In this document: piece by piece, positions 32,349 through 43,522 of the stretch
How the letters are laid out: each line of letters begins with the position of its first letter
Position numbering within the stretch: position 1 is the first letter of the stretch
NCBI GenBank assembly: GCA_964035795.1
Contig: OZ038322.1
Location: 7,021,037 to 7,085,036, forward strand
Direction: 5' to 3'
Length of the DNA stretch: 64,000 bases
Source: Pterobdella sp. o SKG-2022
Lineage: Eukaryota > Annelida > Clitellata > Hirudinida > Piscicolidae
Made by a program: the position numbers and the translations under genes
The notes under the pieces: model-generated
The model's input: only the letters and a program-made list of their open reading frames with translations
Databases searched by the model: none
Told to the model about the DNA's origin: nothing

Positions 32349-35300
32349 ATGGATCGAGTTATTGCTTTGATTGACATGGATTGTTTTTATGCTCAAGTTG
32401 AACAAAGGGCAAACCCGGCTTTAATGGGCCTGCCTTGTGCAGTAGTTCAATATAGACCTTACAAAGGAGGAGGGTTAGATTTTTTAAAAATTATCCTATG
32501 GTTAAACTTCACTCAAAAGTTAAAAATTTATTTCCAGATAAACTAATTTTATTATTATAATAAAGATCAACGTTTTTCAAAAATAATGAAATTTTTCACT
32601 ATCAAAACCACATTGAACCAGGATAATTGCTGTAAATTATAAAGCACGAGCTCTAGGAGTCACTAGAGGTTTAGTTCAATTTCATTTATGTTTAACCAAC
32701 TGAATTTGTTGAATAGATTGTAAATTATTCGATTAATAAAATCTCAAATAAAATAAAATAAATATGCACTATTTCAAGGAATGATGGGAGATGATGCAAA
32801 AAAGAAATGTTCTTCTGTTCAATTAGTAAGGGTTCCAGAACTGAGAGGAAAAGCTAACCTTACCAAGTACCATATTTAAAATTTACTACATTATTCTTTT
32901 TAAAAATATATGTATATTGAATCACTATCTTATGCCTACAAATGGATATTTTGGCATGCACCTGAGCATATGTTGCTGAAAATCAGTAATATTAAAGATT
33001 TACACATATCAACCTAAGATATAGGGAGGCTGGGGCTGAAGTGATAGAAACTCTAATGAAGATGGATTTGAAGTGTTGTGTAGAGAGAGCTAGTATTGAT
33101 GAAGCCTATATTGACATTACTGAAGAAGTTGATTACCGTTTGCTAAATGGATTTAAAGCTAACACCAGCCTCATGCCAAACACAGTCATTGCAGAGTATG
33201 ACAGTGGGGTTATAGATGAAGAAGATGATGATTTTTGTGGTGAAAACAACCTCAATGTTGAAAACCCCTTCAATGATTCAACTACTTCTGATAACATATC
33301 AAATAACAACAACCAATCACATGGCAATGATAAAATCTCAACAAAACATCAAAACGAAAGTGTGCAACAAAAACAAGATGCTCAAAAACAGAAGCAGTTG
33401 AACAACACCACCAAATGGCTGCAGCACCACGCAGACAGATACAACATAAGACTGGCCATCGGGGCCTGCATTGTTGAGGAGATGCGCAAGAGTGTCTACA
33501 CCAACACTGCTTTCAGATGCTCTGCTGGAGTTTCTCATAATAAGGTAGCTCAATGTAGCATGTATATGTATTATGTATTTAGACACTTAAAAATATCTTT
33601 TATGTTTTGGAAGCTTTAGAACTAAATTCCATTTTTAAAAGGGTGCTATAAAAATCTTAATAATAATGTTTTAATTGTGTTCATAAATTTATGGAATATT
33701 TTTATATGGATTTTAACATAGATTTATTTTAGTGTTTAAGCTGGTTTTTTTTTGCTTATAGCCATATGAAAAATTTCTTATTTAGTGAACTGATAAAAAT
33801 CAATAACCAGATAATTTTTTAAATCTATTGTAGTTTTCTAATGCTGCTTGTGATAGATTTCAACATATAGCATCACAGAATCTTCTATTCATACCAATCT
33901 TAACTGAACCAGCATGAAACAATTGGCTTACAGATGTTATCAAAGTTGGCTTGTGGCTTGAACAAACCCAACAAGCAGACCCTTCTGTCACAAGATGTAC
34001 TACCGTCACTCTTCTCAAAAACCAGCATTCATAAAGTGTTTGTATGCTTATTTATTAGGAAGATTTATTCTTTAAGGTGTTTCTGTTAGCAGAGGTCTTT
34101 TAATGGATTTGATGGAAAGGTGTTGAAGCAAATAGGAGGAGAAGTTTTGAATTGGATAAAAAAATGCTATCTCAAAGCTCACATGTATTGTTAGATTGGT
34201 AGAGAATCTTATTAGACTAATAGAATTGTGAAATCAAGAATATCTCTCTTATGAATGTATTTAACATGGGAACTAACATAGGTAGCTTAGACTTGATACA
34301 CCAAGGTTGGCTGAATCTATTTCAACCACTAAAACCCAACATAAATACTAACAAACTCAATCCAAAGATGCCATTAATGAATGAATCCAAACAGCATTCC
34401 ATATATTTTTTTATTTAATGGAAAAAAATCACCATATATCTCTCATCTTACAGTCGCAACTTAGGTGGCAAGTTGGGTCAAAGTTTGAAGGACGAGTTTG
34501 CAGTGGAGACGATGCAGGACGTTTGTGCCATCCCCAAGATGCAGCTGTGCAACAAGTTTGGAGGCAAGAATGGGTGACAATCTTTGTGCTATTATTGTTA
34601 TTATTCGTTTAACGTATTTTGTTTCATATGAGATTAGACGCCTATTTTCTATTAAACTATTGCTTATATGAGCTTTATTATTTTGTCGTTAAACTACTTG
34701 TTATAAGAGCTTGTTACTGTTATGTTGACCTGATAAACGATCATGTTTCAAAACTCGAGTTTTATTAATTCAACATTATCAAACAAATATTATAAATCTA
34801 TTTCAAGAATTTAATGTTCAGAATACTTTTACATGGGTCATATTCACAACACAACCTCACAGTAACTGGCTGTACAACCTGTGTAGAGGAATTGACCCCG
34901 AACAGGTGACCGCAAGACAACTACCTCAGTCTATCGGGTGCTCTAAAAACTTCAATGGAAAAGAAAAACTTAACACTAAAGATAAGGTATGTTACATTCA
35001 AGGAATCATTTGGGCTTATTACCTGGTCTTGGTAACTTCTTAAGCGACTCAATTGGTTTTTTTTTCTATAAATTAACAAGTATATTTGGGATTTTACATT
35101 AGTGAGTTTTTTTAAAAGATTCTTTTGGTCTTGATTTTGTATTCAATAATTATTGAGAAAGTTATCGTTATCTTTAAAGTTTTTGCCTTAAAAATCCTAC
35201 TAAAACTACTCAAATATTGTTTATTCACTTCATAATAAGACCATTAAACGTTGTTACATCTCCATGCAAAGGTTAAAACGTGGGTACAAAACCTCTGTGA

Positions 35301-36997
35301 AGAAGTGGCTGAACGTTTGAACAGGGACAAAATTACCGTTAGTGGATTTCATACAACAATAATTTATTTCTTATATTATATTGCGTTTTGATGAATTTTT
35401 TATTGAGTATTTATAATATTTAAGTTTTCATGACGTAAAACTGCATACAAAATGATATGGTTAATGCATATAACGTCTAATTAATGGATTGAACACATGC
35501 GTGTAATTTGCATAAAAATCGTCAAACATTAACTACCTATCAAACCACTAAAGAACAACAGAACAGCTCGAACAGTGACTGTCTCTTTGAGTTACACGTC
35601 CCACACTTCGGTGCAGTCTTCCACCAGGTTCGAACCACCAACACACTTTATTAAATCTTGCATAACACACCAAAGCTTTCCATTAGATCTGCTATCACCC
35701 GCTTACATCCCTCATTGAACCTCTTTTCAACCCCTTCCCTCAGACACCCTCTTATCACCCACCAATACCTTTCATTATCTCTACTACCATCACCAACATC
35801 ATTCAATCTCCTTTCACCACCATCCTTAATCATCAGGTGTTGCAGCTTGTTGTCATACGATCATAATGACCTGGTTTCTACTGCATTAAGGCTTCTCATG
35901 CAATTCAATAGGACTCCTAATGAATCATCGTTTTGGTTTGTATCCTTTGGTTTTGTGTGGAGTTTTTTGAAATTTGTGTGGTAGGCAATAGGTTTGTTCT
36001 CTAGTTGGAATTTTAAGTTTTATTTGATATTTTGGGTATAATGGGTTTATGTATGTAAAATTTTTTTTCCCATTATTTATAAGTTATTTTATCAAACTAT
36101 TTTTATTTAAAGTTCAATTCATATTTAAACCTTTTCAGGGATCCACCCATTGTTAACTTAGGGATATCAGTCTCAAACTTCTCAGATAACACAACTCGTA
36201 GCATGAAGGATATTTTTTCTCCAACAGAGAAAAACCATTATGCCCATAATATACTTTCATCAAAAGCTGTTCCTTATGACTGCGATAATGCTCAAACTAA
36301 GGATATTAGCAAAAATAAAGAAACAAATTCAAAAACAGCTTTACAAAAACTTGAATCGAATACACCCACGAATCAAAGAATCGAAAGATGGCTACGGAAC
36401 AATGAAAAGTACCAGAGTGAACCTGAATCGAAAACCTCATCTGGAAACGATAGAGACTCTGAAGATGAAGGTTCTCCATTGGAAGAAGTTGTCCAGCAGA
36501 GTGGTGAAGAGGTGAAAGAAAAGGGAAGTGAGGTTTTGAGGGATCTACTGAACTCTCAATTGAAAGCTTCTGAAATTCTCCTCAAAGGATCATCTTTTGA
36601 AAAAGAAGATTCTTTAAAAGCTCAATCGAAACCCGTGAATAAGTTAGAAGAATTTTTAAAGAATCGCATAGAGGCGAATGAACAGATTCTGAAAGGCGAT
36701 CATGTGAGGTGTGAGAAGTGTCACGAGGTGATCAGTGTGTGGGACGTCCCTGAGCACGATGACTTCCACTTCGCCAAGCAACTTCAAAAAGAACAATACT
36801 TAGGCGCCTGTATCAATAAAACCAACGATAATATTCATAATAGGGATATACACGGGAAAAGCACTACGCAGCATACAGAAAATGTCACTAAATGTGAAAA
36901 CAAAAGCTTAAAAAGGAAGAAAGATTTTGCTAGCAAGAAGGAAAAATTTAGCTCAACCCTTGATAGTTTTGTACAGAAGAAAAGTAAGTTAGATTGA
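32349..36997 (+). CDS. POLH: DNA polymerase eta (Y-family translesion polymerase), 11 exons, complete
   Basis: Exons: 32349-32473, 32622-32668, 32779-32866, 33019-33544, 33934-34037, 34454-34573, 34863-34986, 35272-35337, 35554-35627, 35837-35935, 36139-36997. All phases agree, giving 743 residues (human 713). The palm has ALIDMDCFYAQVEQR and the catalytic SIDEAYIDIT. Next come FRCSAGVSHNK, KLACGLNKPNKQTL (palm/thumb), RNLGGKLG, NWLYNLCRGID and LPQSIGCSKNF. The little-finger domain is weaker (VTVSLSY, STRCCSLLSYDH). A UBZ zinc finger lies at about residues 648-670 (CEKC, then HDDFH). The C-terminus STLDSFVQKKS resembles a degenerate PIP box. The enzyme copies past UV dimers at stalled forks, held there by ubiquitinated PCNA. 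An acidic Asn/Gln-rich loop of about 70 residues splits the palm. The steric-gate position is Tyr rather than Phe. Confidence 0.96.
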
Positions 36998-38770
36998 TTC
37001 TTCAAACCGAGTGAAAACAGTTTTCATTATTGTATATAATTCAATAAGCTATATTTGTTTATATTGTGAAAAGGACTTTTTACCATTTTTTTATAAAGAG
37101 AATTTACGTTATGTGTTGAAGTTGATACAACCACGCTTTTATAAATACATGAATCAGTAAACTTTGTTAACAATTATTAATATGCCTAATAATAGCAACT
37201 AAAAAGATTTTATAAATGATTTGAATATATTGTCTTACGTGCACTCATCTCCTTCTTTCAAAAGTTTTCGCAAACTTGAAAACTCACCTATATTATGAAC
37301 AACTTTATCCATAACTTCTTACAATCATTTGAGCACCTCTGTAGCAAATTTTTTTGTAAATTGTGCGCTATAAAAATTTTAATAATTATCCTAATAATAT
37401 ATCCATGAGTCATTGGCCATGAGAACACACGAGTGCAAACCAAAAAATCGTTATTCTTAATCATAACCTGCATAGTCATACTGTTCACGTTGTATTGAAC
37501 TAAATATTTATAAAAAAATCGTGAATTAAATAAGGTATAAATAATATTTTATATAGAACCCCAGTTGGGGGCGATCGAATAGTCACTTATCTTATATAAA
37601 TTCTTATTAGCAAAAAAAATAATGAAAATTGTGAAATATTTTCTCCAGACTACAAAACAAAGTGCCTATAAATTAGTGAGCATGTTTTTTAAAGTAAAAA
37701 TCATAACTAAACCATGCCTTGCAAACGGTCTTTTCTTGTTTCGTTTTCGAAAAAAAATATTAAAATCTTACTATACTCATATCTTCTACAAAAAAATGAT
37801 AGAAAATCAATACTAAAAACCTGGTGAGGATATAAAAAGTTTTAAAGCGACCATAAAGCCGTAGTATATATGAAGCCTTGAAGTTTGAACCCGAAGTTTT
37901 ACACAAGAAAAACTAGACTTGAAAGGTTCATTATATTTTTAATATTGCAAATAAAATAATAGTAATATTTACCAAAAATTTATTTAAAGAGTTTAGCAAA
38001 AAGTAAAATTTTCAAACTTCGAATAACTTTTGTCATTGAAATAAACTACAGCGAATAAAACAAAAAAATTTCAATAACTAAATAAAGTTTTTCGATGAGT
38101 TGGATTTCATGATATGGGTACTAGGGATTCTCATTATGTTTTGGTTTAATGCAGATAATAGTATAAAACAGAGATGGTTTGAGTTGAAAAGAAAAGGAAT
38201 TGGAAACCCCGTTATACAAAAGAACTGTTTAAGCATAGATTCAACATAAGGATGATGGAGAAACAGAACACCCTTAATGAAAGTTTGTTCAAAAATTTCA
38301 TAGATAAGAAAATATTCAGAAGAGATCATATAATGCAGAGTTGAGGAGTAAAATAACACTCAAGAGAAAAGCCAATGAAGGTTTTGAAGTCAGAGATGTA
38401 AAAGAATTACATGAGAAAAATTTCACTGAATGAAGTATAACCTCAAATTTTTTAGTTTATCGTAAAACTGAAAGAATTATTTAAAAAATTGAAATGCCAG
38501 AATTAAGAATTTCTAAGCTCAGGGTGGTGAGAAAATGAAATGAATATTGGCCGTAACTGGACCGCTCTTTGAAATTATCTGCATGTTTTCATAAGATTAT
38601 ATTAGGACAAATATTCTGTATAAGGTCAGAACTGTGTCTAGACGTATGTAGTTCAATAAGTAGTCTACAACTTTTAAAAATTGACTGTTTTTTGTTTTTT
38701 GATTTTCAAAATATTATTTAAATTTCACATTAAAACTATAATCATACTTGTTCAACCAAGCAGTGACCAA
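36998..38770. other. Intergenic, no secure gene
   Basis: AT-rich spacer between POLH and the TCAF-like gene, both on the plus strand. Short open frames at 37288-37488 (minus), 37622-37816 (plus) and 38078-38359 (minus) have no family motif. A possible minus-strand exon near 37240-37286 is discussed under rejected items. Confidence 0.5.
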
Positions 38771-40906
38771 ATGAATACTGTGATAGATGAAGTTCTGCAC
38801 CAAGTAGACAGCGTTCAGGTGATTGGCTTAGGCGGCCAGTTAATAGTTTTCGGAGAGAATTCAGAAGCCGTTTTGACTGGGAAGACTGAAGAAGATATTC
38901 TAATAGGTGCAGCTGAGTTGGGGAAAGGTAGAATAATGGCTTTCTCACACACTGGTTATGGAAAAAGTATGCGCAAACAAGAAGATAATCAAACAAATTC
39001 AACTCTTTACAAAAATGTTAGAAACTGGTTAACCAGAAAACAGCAAAATACAGGATATAAAATATTATGTGTTGACAATATGGCAGCTTTAAAAACATTG
39101 GATGATTGTAAAAAATATGATATCCTATTATCAGTAGGTTCAAGGGAATCTACGAGTGAAAGTTTAGTAGAAGAATATATACGTGACGGGGGCGCATTTG
39201 TCATGTCTGTCACGCCCTGGGGGTGGCTACAAGTAAAACGCGGCAAACAACTAGCGCAAATGCCATATTACAAGATACTTTTGAAAGCTGGGCTAGGATT
39301 CTCACCTAATTACTTTCGAGATACAAGCCCAAAACTAAATGTTGAATTCAACAAGGCTTCAACAGCTAACATACACAAAAACTTGAAAACTATGCAAGAT
39401 TTAGACCACTTTTTAGAAAGAATTAGACTTATGAAACAACTTAATCTTTTACCACCAAAGGCCTTCTGTTTGGATTGCGACAAACTTCAAAATCTCTGGG
39501 ATAAAGCTGAAAAAAGAATCCACCAGTCATTTTCAAAAAAGAATGTCAAAACAAGCAACAAAAAAGAGAAAAACTTGTTTGAATTTTGGACTTTTTGCGC
39601 GTGCAACATTCAATGTTGTAGTAAAAAAGCTCCGTTCATTGCTGATTTTCCTGGTGATTACAAGGAATTGCCATGTTTATCTTGTGAGTCGCTTGAGTTT
39701 AAAGCAAACTATTTGCAAACGTTCATGACAGGTTGCCATGTAGCAGCCGGCACGCCAGCAAAAATCAATGTTGAATCAATTAAGAACTCTTGGAAAATCA
39801 TCATAGGAGCTCATAATGATTATTTAGATGGAGATAGAATAAATAGATGGCCAGAGATCTCCAAAACAATTTTAGTTGACAAAACTGGTGAGATCGAAGT
39901 ATCGTCTCCGTATGGAGGCAGTATTTACCTTGAAAGTAATGCAATTAGAAATTCATCAATAAAGATTTGCATCAGCAACATTGTTCCTCAACCTTTGTAC
40001 GATTCTCAAAACAAAAAGTCTGTAGAAGGTTGGAAAGAAAACAGGTTGAAACCAGGACTATGGGCAGATTTGTCAGGAGAATATGTTTTTTTTACTTTCC
40101 CATCCGAAACCATCAGACACATTGACAATCCATCAGCTATTCTTGATCTATACGATAAGTTGTTCGAAGCATACTATGACTTGAGAGGCAGTGATGTGAG
40201 ATCTGCTAGAAAAATGTGGATAGTGGCAGATAGACAACCTTCAGCTGGCTACATGCACTCTGGTTACCCCATTGTCACTCATTTAGATGTCACTCAAAAC
40301 GGCTCAAATTTCTTATTGGATGTTGGAAATTTCAAAAAAGGCTTATGGGGGCTGTTTCATGAAATGGGCCATAATATGCAACAAGGTATATGGACTTTTC
40401 TGCAGGTTAGAGAAGTGACTGTAAACATTTTTACTCTCTATGCTATGCAAATATTTTGTGATCAAGCTGTGTGGATCAATCCATGGTTGCAGAAAGAAAT
40501 GGGCCACTTAGATGGTTTCTTCAACAATGGAGCACCTTTCGATGATTGGGGAAGAAAGCCAGGCTTGGCTTTGTTTATTTATGCACAGCTTGTAAACTGC
40601 TTTGGTTGGGAATCTTACAAAAAAGTTTTCAGATCATATCATACTCTCCCATCTATCAGGCATCCCAGAACAGACCAAGACAAAATCGATTTGTGGTTTG
40701 AAATATTTTCGGAAACTGTTAAATTCAATCTACAACCTCTAGTGGAATTTTGGGGAATTCCTTTGTCGCAAAAATGTAAAGAAAATTTGAAAAAACTTAA
40801 CTTGGAATCTTTTCTACCACGAGATGAGATAACAGAAAAGTATACAGAACACACATCTGTTGTTAAGAAAAACTTTCCAGGTTTGGTGCGTGAAGTAGGA
40901 AAATGA
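38771..40906 (+). CDS. TCAF-like protein with an intact M60 metallopeptidase domain, single exon
   Basis: One uninterrupted frame of 711 residues from ATG 38771. The frame extends upstream to 38681, but that part is a hydrophobic AT-rich read-in, so the inner ATG was chosen. Residues 1-200 contain VQVIGLGGQLIVFGENSE, then AAELGKGRIMAFSHTGYGKS, the Rossmann-like repeat of TRPM8 channel-associated factors, and GGAFVMSVTPWGW. The C-terminal half is an M60 (PF13402-type) domain: AGYMHSGYPIVTHLDVTQ, then GLFHEMGHNMQ with the zinc motif HEMGH at 530-534 and a following Glu at 548, then NCFGWESYKKVFRSY. Human TCAFs bind and gate TRPM8 and have lost the full HExxH, whereas bacterial M60 enzymes cut mucin-type glycoproteins. 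Here the active-site motif is intact, so catalysis is possible. There is no signal peptide. Lack of introns is unusual beside intron-rich neighbours. Confidence 0.85.
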   Translation: MNTVIDEVLHQVDSVQVIGLGGQLIVFGENSEAVLTGKTEEDILIGAAELGKGRIMAFSHTGYGKSMRKQEDNQTNSTLYKNVRNWLTRKQQNTGYKILCVDNMAALKTLDDCKKYDILLSVGSRESTSESLVEEYIRDGGAFVMSVTPWGWLQVKRGKQLAQMPYYKILLKAGLGFSPNYFRDTSPKLNVEFNKASTANIHKNLKTMQDLDHFLERIRLMKQLNLLPPKAFCLDCDKLQNLWDKAEKRIHQSFSKKNVKTSNKKEKNLFEFWTFCACNIQCCSKKAPFIADFPGDYKELPCLSCESLEFKANYLQTFMTGCHVAAGTPAKINVESIKNSWKIIIGAHNDYLDGDRINRWPEISKTILVDKTGEIEVSSPYGGSIYLESNAIRNSSIKICISNIVPQPLYDSQNKKSVEGWKENRLKPGLWADLSGEYVFFTFPSETIRHIDNPSAILDLYDKLFEAYYDLRGSDVRSARKMWIVADRQPSAGYMHSGYPIVTHLDVTQNGSNFLLDVGNFKKGLWGLFHEMGHNMQQGIWTFLQVREVTVNIFTLYAMQIFCDQAVWINPWLQKEMGHLDGFFNNGAPFDDWGRKPGLALFIYAQLVNCFGWESYKKVFRSYHTLPSIRHPRTDQDKIDLWFEIFSETVKFNLQPLVEFWGIPLSQKCKENLKKLNLESFLPRDEITEKYTEHTSVVKKNFPGLVREVGK

Positions 40907-43463
40907 AAAATCTAATAAGGACTGCTTATAAAACCTTGAATTATACACCTTTCTTTCACAATTTACGTTGTAGGCTAGTGTTTTTATTTAAAAACTGCAT
41001 ATTTAGAAAAGCTTGAAATTTTTTCGATTAAATTAAAGTTTCATTTTTTTGAGGTATGATATGGTATATTGATTACGTATTAAAGATATTCACGCTTAGA
41101 GAAATATATCAAAAAACAATTTCGTTCGTTAGGTTAGTTTAATATGGTAGACTAACATGCGAATCAAGTATCGTTGAAACACTCCAACGTTCGCACTTAT
41201 AAAATCGTCGAGAAAATATAAAATTTCATTCGTTAGAATAACATAATTTAATAAAATCACGTTTGTTTGATAAACACATTAAAAAAAAAATTAATTAAAT
41301 AAATATATTAAATATGTATAAATTAAGCACACTTATTGATCAAACTTAAATTAAATGCATAAAAATTCCCTAAACTTCCTCACAATCACACCAAACTAAG
41401 CAACTCTATAGATAATTGCATAGACAAAAACAGAAAAAAAATAAATAAAACCAGAGCGTACTTTATTTGAAGATAGAAGGGCGCATTTCGTATGAGGTAC
41501 TCTTATTAGAGGAAAAAATACAAGCATAAAAAGTGCTGTTATGTAAGAATAATGAAACTGTCGGTATATTACTGAAGGTTGTTACAATTAAAAGTATATT
41601 TTATAATTTTAGCTTATTTTTTGTTGAAATTGAATTAAGCTTTGCGGAATGTTCTAGAATATAAATTATTTTTAGAATTAATTGAATGTTGAGAAAATGA
41701 AAATACTTTTTAAGTTATTCATTGAGTAGAATATCTCATATTTAAAAGATCAAATAGACTCACAAACTAGAAACTTGATCTTTATTTTGTAAATTTATTT
41801 AAAGAATCTAAAAAATAATTTAAAACACTTGTCAAAAAAAGCAAGGAAGCAATTACTGGAAAACAAAGTTTACTCAAAACTTTTGTGTTTTGAGAAAAAC
41901 AATGACGAAGAATAACTATGCGATAAAAGAACATTGATCTAAATATGTGGAAGCAACTCTTGGAGTTAGTTATAGTATCAGTGAAGTATACATTTGAAGG
42001 GTTCCATGGGGTTTTTATGGAGTTCTGTGAAAATTTTTTGAGTTTCACAATTAGTAGATTGAATTATATATAAAATAATTAAATAAAATGTTTAAAAGAA
42101 TTTTGTCTAAAACAGAAGTTTGTAAATGTAAACTTCTTGTTACATCTTGTTTGGTTTATATATGGTGTGCACAGATCTGAACAGCCATCAAAAATCGTTC
42201 TTTCAATTCTAACGTAAACCCTGGTTGATACTCAAGTAACCATGTTTAATGAGGAATAAATGTTGTAGAAGTGTAATAAATTCAATGTGAAGTTTCTTAT
42301 AAAGAATATATGGGCTGGCGAGCTTTTTATCGTGGGATGTTTCTCTAGCATGAAGAATCGTTGGTAAACAATGTTGAAATCCAAAGATTTTCTAGATAAA
42401 AAGTTGTTTTAAATTTAACATAATTTTGTTGAATAAAAAATTAGTTGAAATTGATTGATCGTAGTTTTATGGTTTGTTTATAAGCAGTTTAAAAAAAAGT
42501 TTGAGAATTGATTTAAAAGAACGTGAGAACAAAGTGCGTGAAATTGTCAAGGAATGTCTAGGAAGAACATTAGTCATTTACAATGAACGGTTGCCAATTT
42601 TTGACAGTCTATAAAAGTTGTTTTATTGAATTTCACTTAGAGAATAGGTTATTTATATGAAAAATCACATAAATACATAAATGAAGCGGAGTACTTTCGA
42701 AATGGAAAGAATGATAAGTGTTTATAATGTTACTCTGCATGTTATTGAGCTCTGTAATCAGTAATCAGTCTGAATCTCGGTGCACCAATAACTGAGAAAT
42801 AGAAATCTATAAAATAACACTATATTTATTTGAGCATTTGTTTGAGTTTTGCTTCTTTGAGAAAACACGGAAAGAAAAATTGAATTCTGAACACTTTTAA
42901 TGGAAAAAGCAACATTGAATTCTGAACACTTTTAATGGAAAAAGCAACATTGAATTCTGAACACTTTTAATGGATATAAGTAACATTGAATTCTGATCAA
43001 ACAACTATTGATTCAGTTTTGCTCAGAACGACAAAGAATGCAGCTTCGAAACACGACATCAAAGAAAGTCTTTTATTGCTGTTCAATTCACTATCGAAAT
43101 AAAAACTGAAAAAATCAAAGAAAGCGTATATTTATGGAACAAAAGTGAATTGAAAGGATTTTATTGGACTGTAAACAGTTTGCAAGGAGACAAGAAGGCA
43201 GAATGAAGGACGGTGTCGATGGCGAGCTCACAGAGTGGTGATAAATTATCTTTTAAACATAATGCATTTTTATCAATATTCTCTTTTGAAAAAAGAAAAC
43301 TTTGAGTACGTTTTCACGTGGGAGCTTCCTTTTTTCGAAAGAATATTTTTAATTTATTCACTCATTGAAAAAATCATACTTTTTAAATTAAACTTATATC
43401 GGATATTTTTAGTTACATTTTCATATTAAATTCTCAATAATAAAAGTTTTGAAAGTTCAATAG
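40907..43463. other. Intergenic, minisatellite only
   Basis: AT-rich spacer between the TCAF-like gene and the R4-type LINE. Besides the 35-bp tandem repeat at 42881 I see no exon or RNA gene. The minus frame at 41782-42048 has no family motif. Confidence 0.6.
42881..42995. repeat. 35-bp tandem repeat, 3.3 copies
   Basis: Units start at 42881, 42916 and 42951, with a 10-bp fourth piece at 42986. Each begins TGAATTCTGAACACTTTTAA. Copies 1 and 2 are identical; copy 3 has three changes near its end (GGATATAAGTAACAT for GGAAAAAGCAACAT). There are four EcoRI-like GAATTC words in register. Confidence 0.95.
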
Positions 43464-43522
43464 TGATGATGATAATAATAATAATAACAACAACAACAAC
43501 AATAATAATAATAATAATAATA
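43464..43522. repeat. TGA/TAA/CAA microsatellite at the LINE 5' end
   Basis: Trinucleotide run: a few TGA, then TAA, then CAA, then TAA units. It borders the 5' side of the R4-type LINE, and similar CAA/TAA units border the 3' side (47345-47378). Confidence 0.95.

Noticed and set aside
37239..37470. Two possible minus-strand exons (37286-37239 reading EFSSLRKLLKEGDECT before GTAAGA; another ending CAG|GTTATG near 37470)
   Set aside because: Splice-like borders exist, but the pieces are too short, match no family I recognise and have no partner exons.
38078..38359. 93-codon minus frame and a 52-codon plus frame in the same place
   Set aside because: Neither has a family motif; the AT-rich composition makes chance frames of this length expected.
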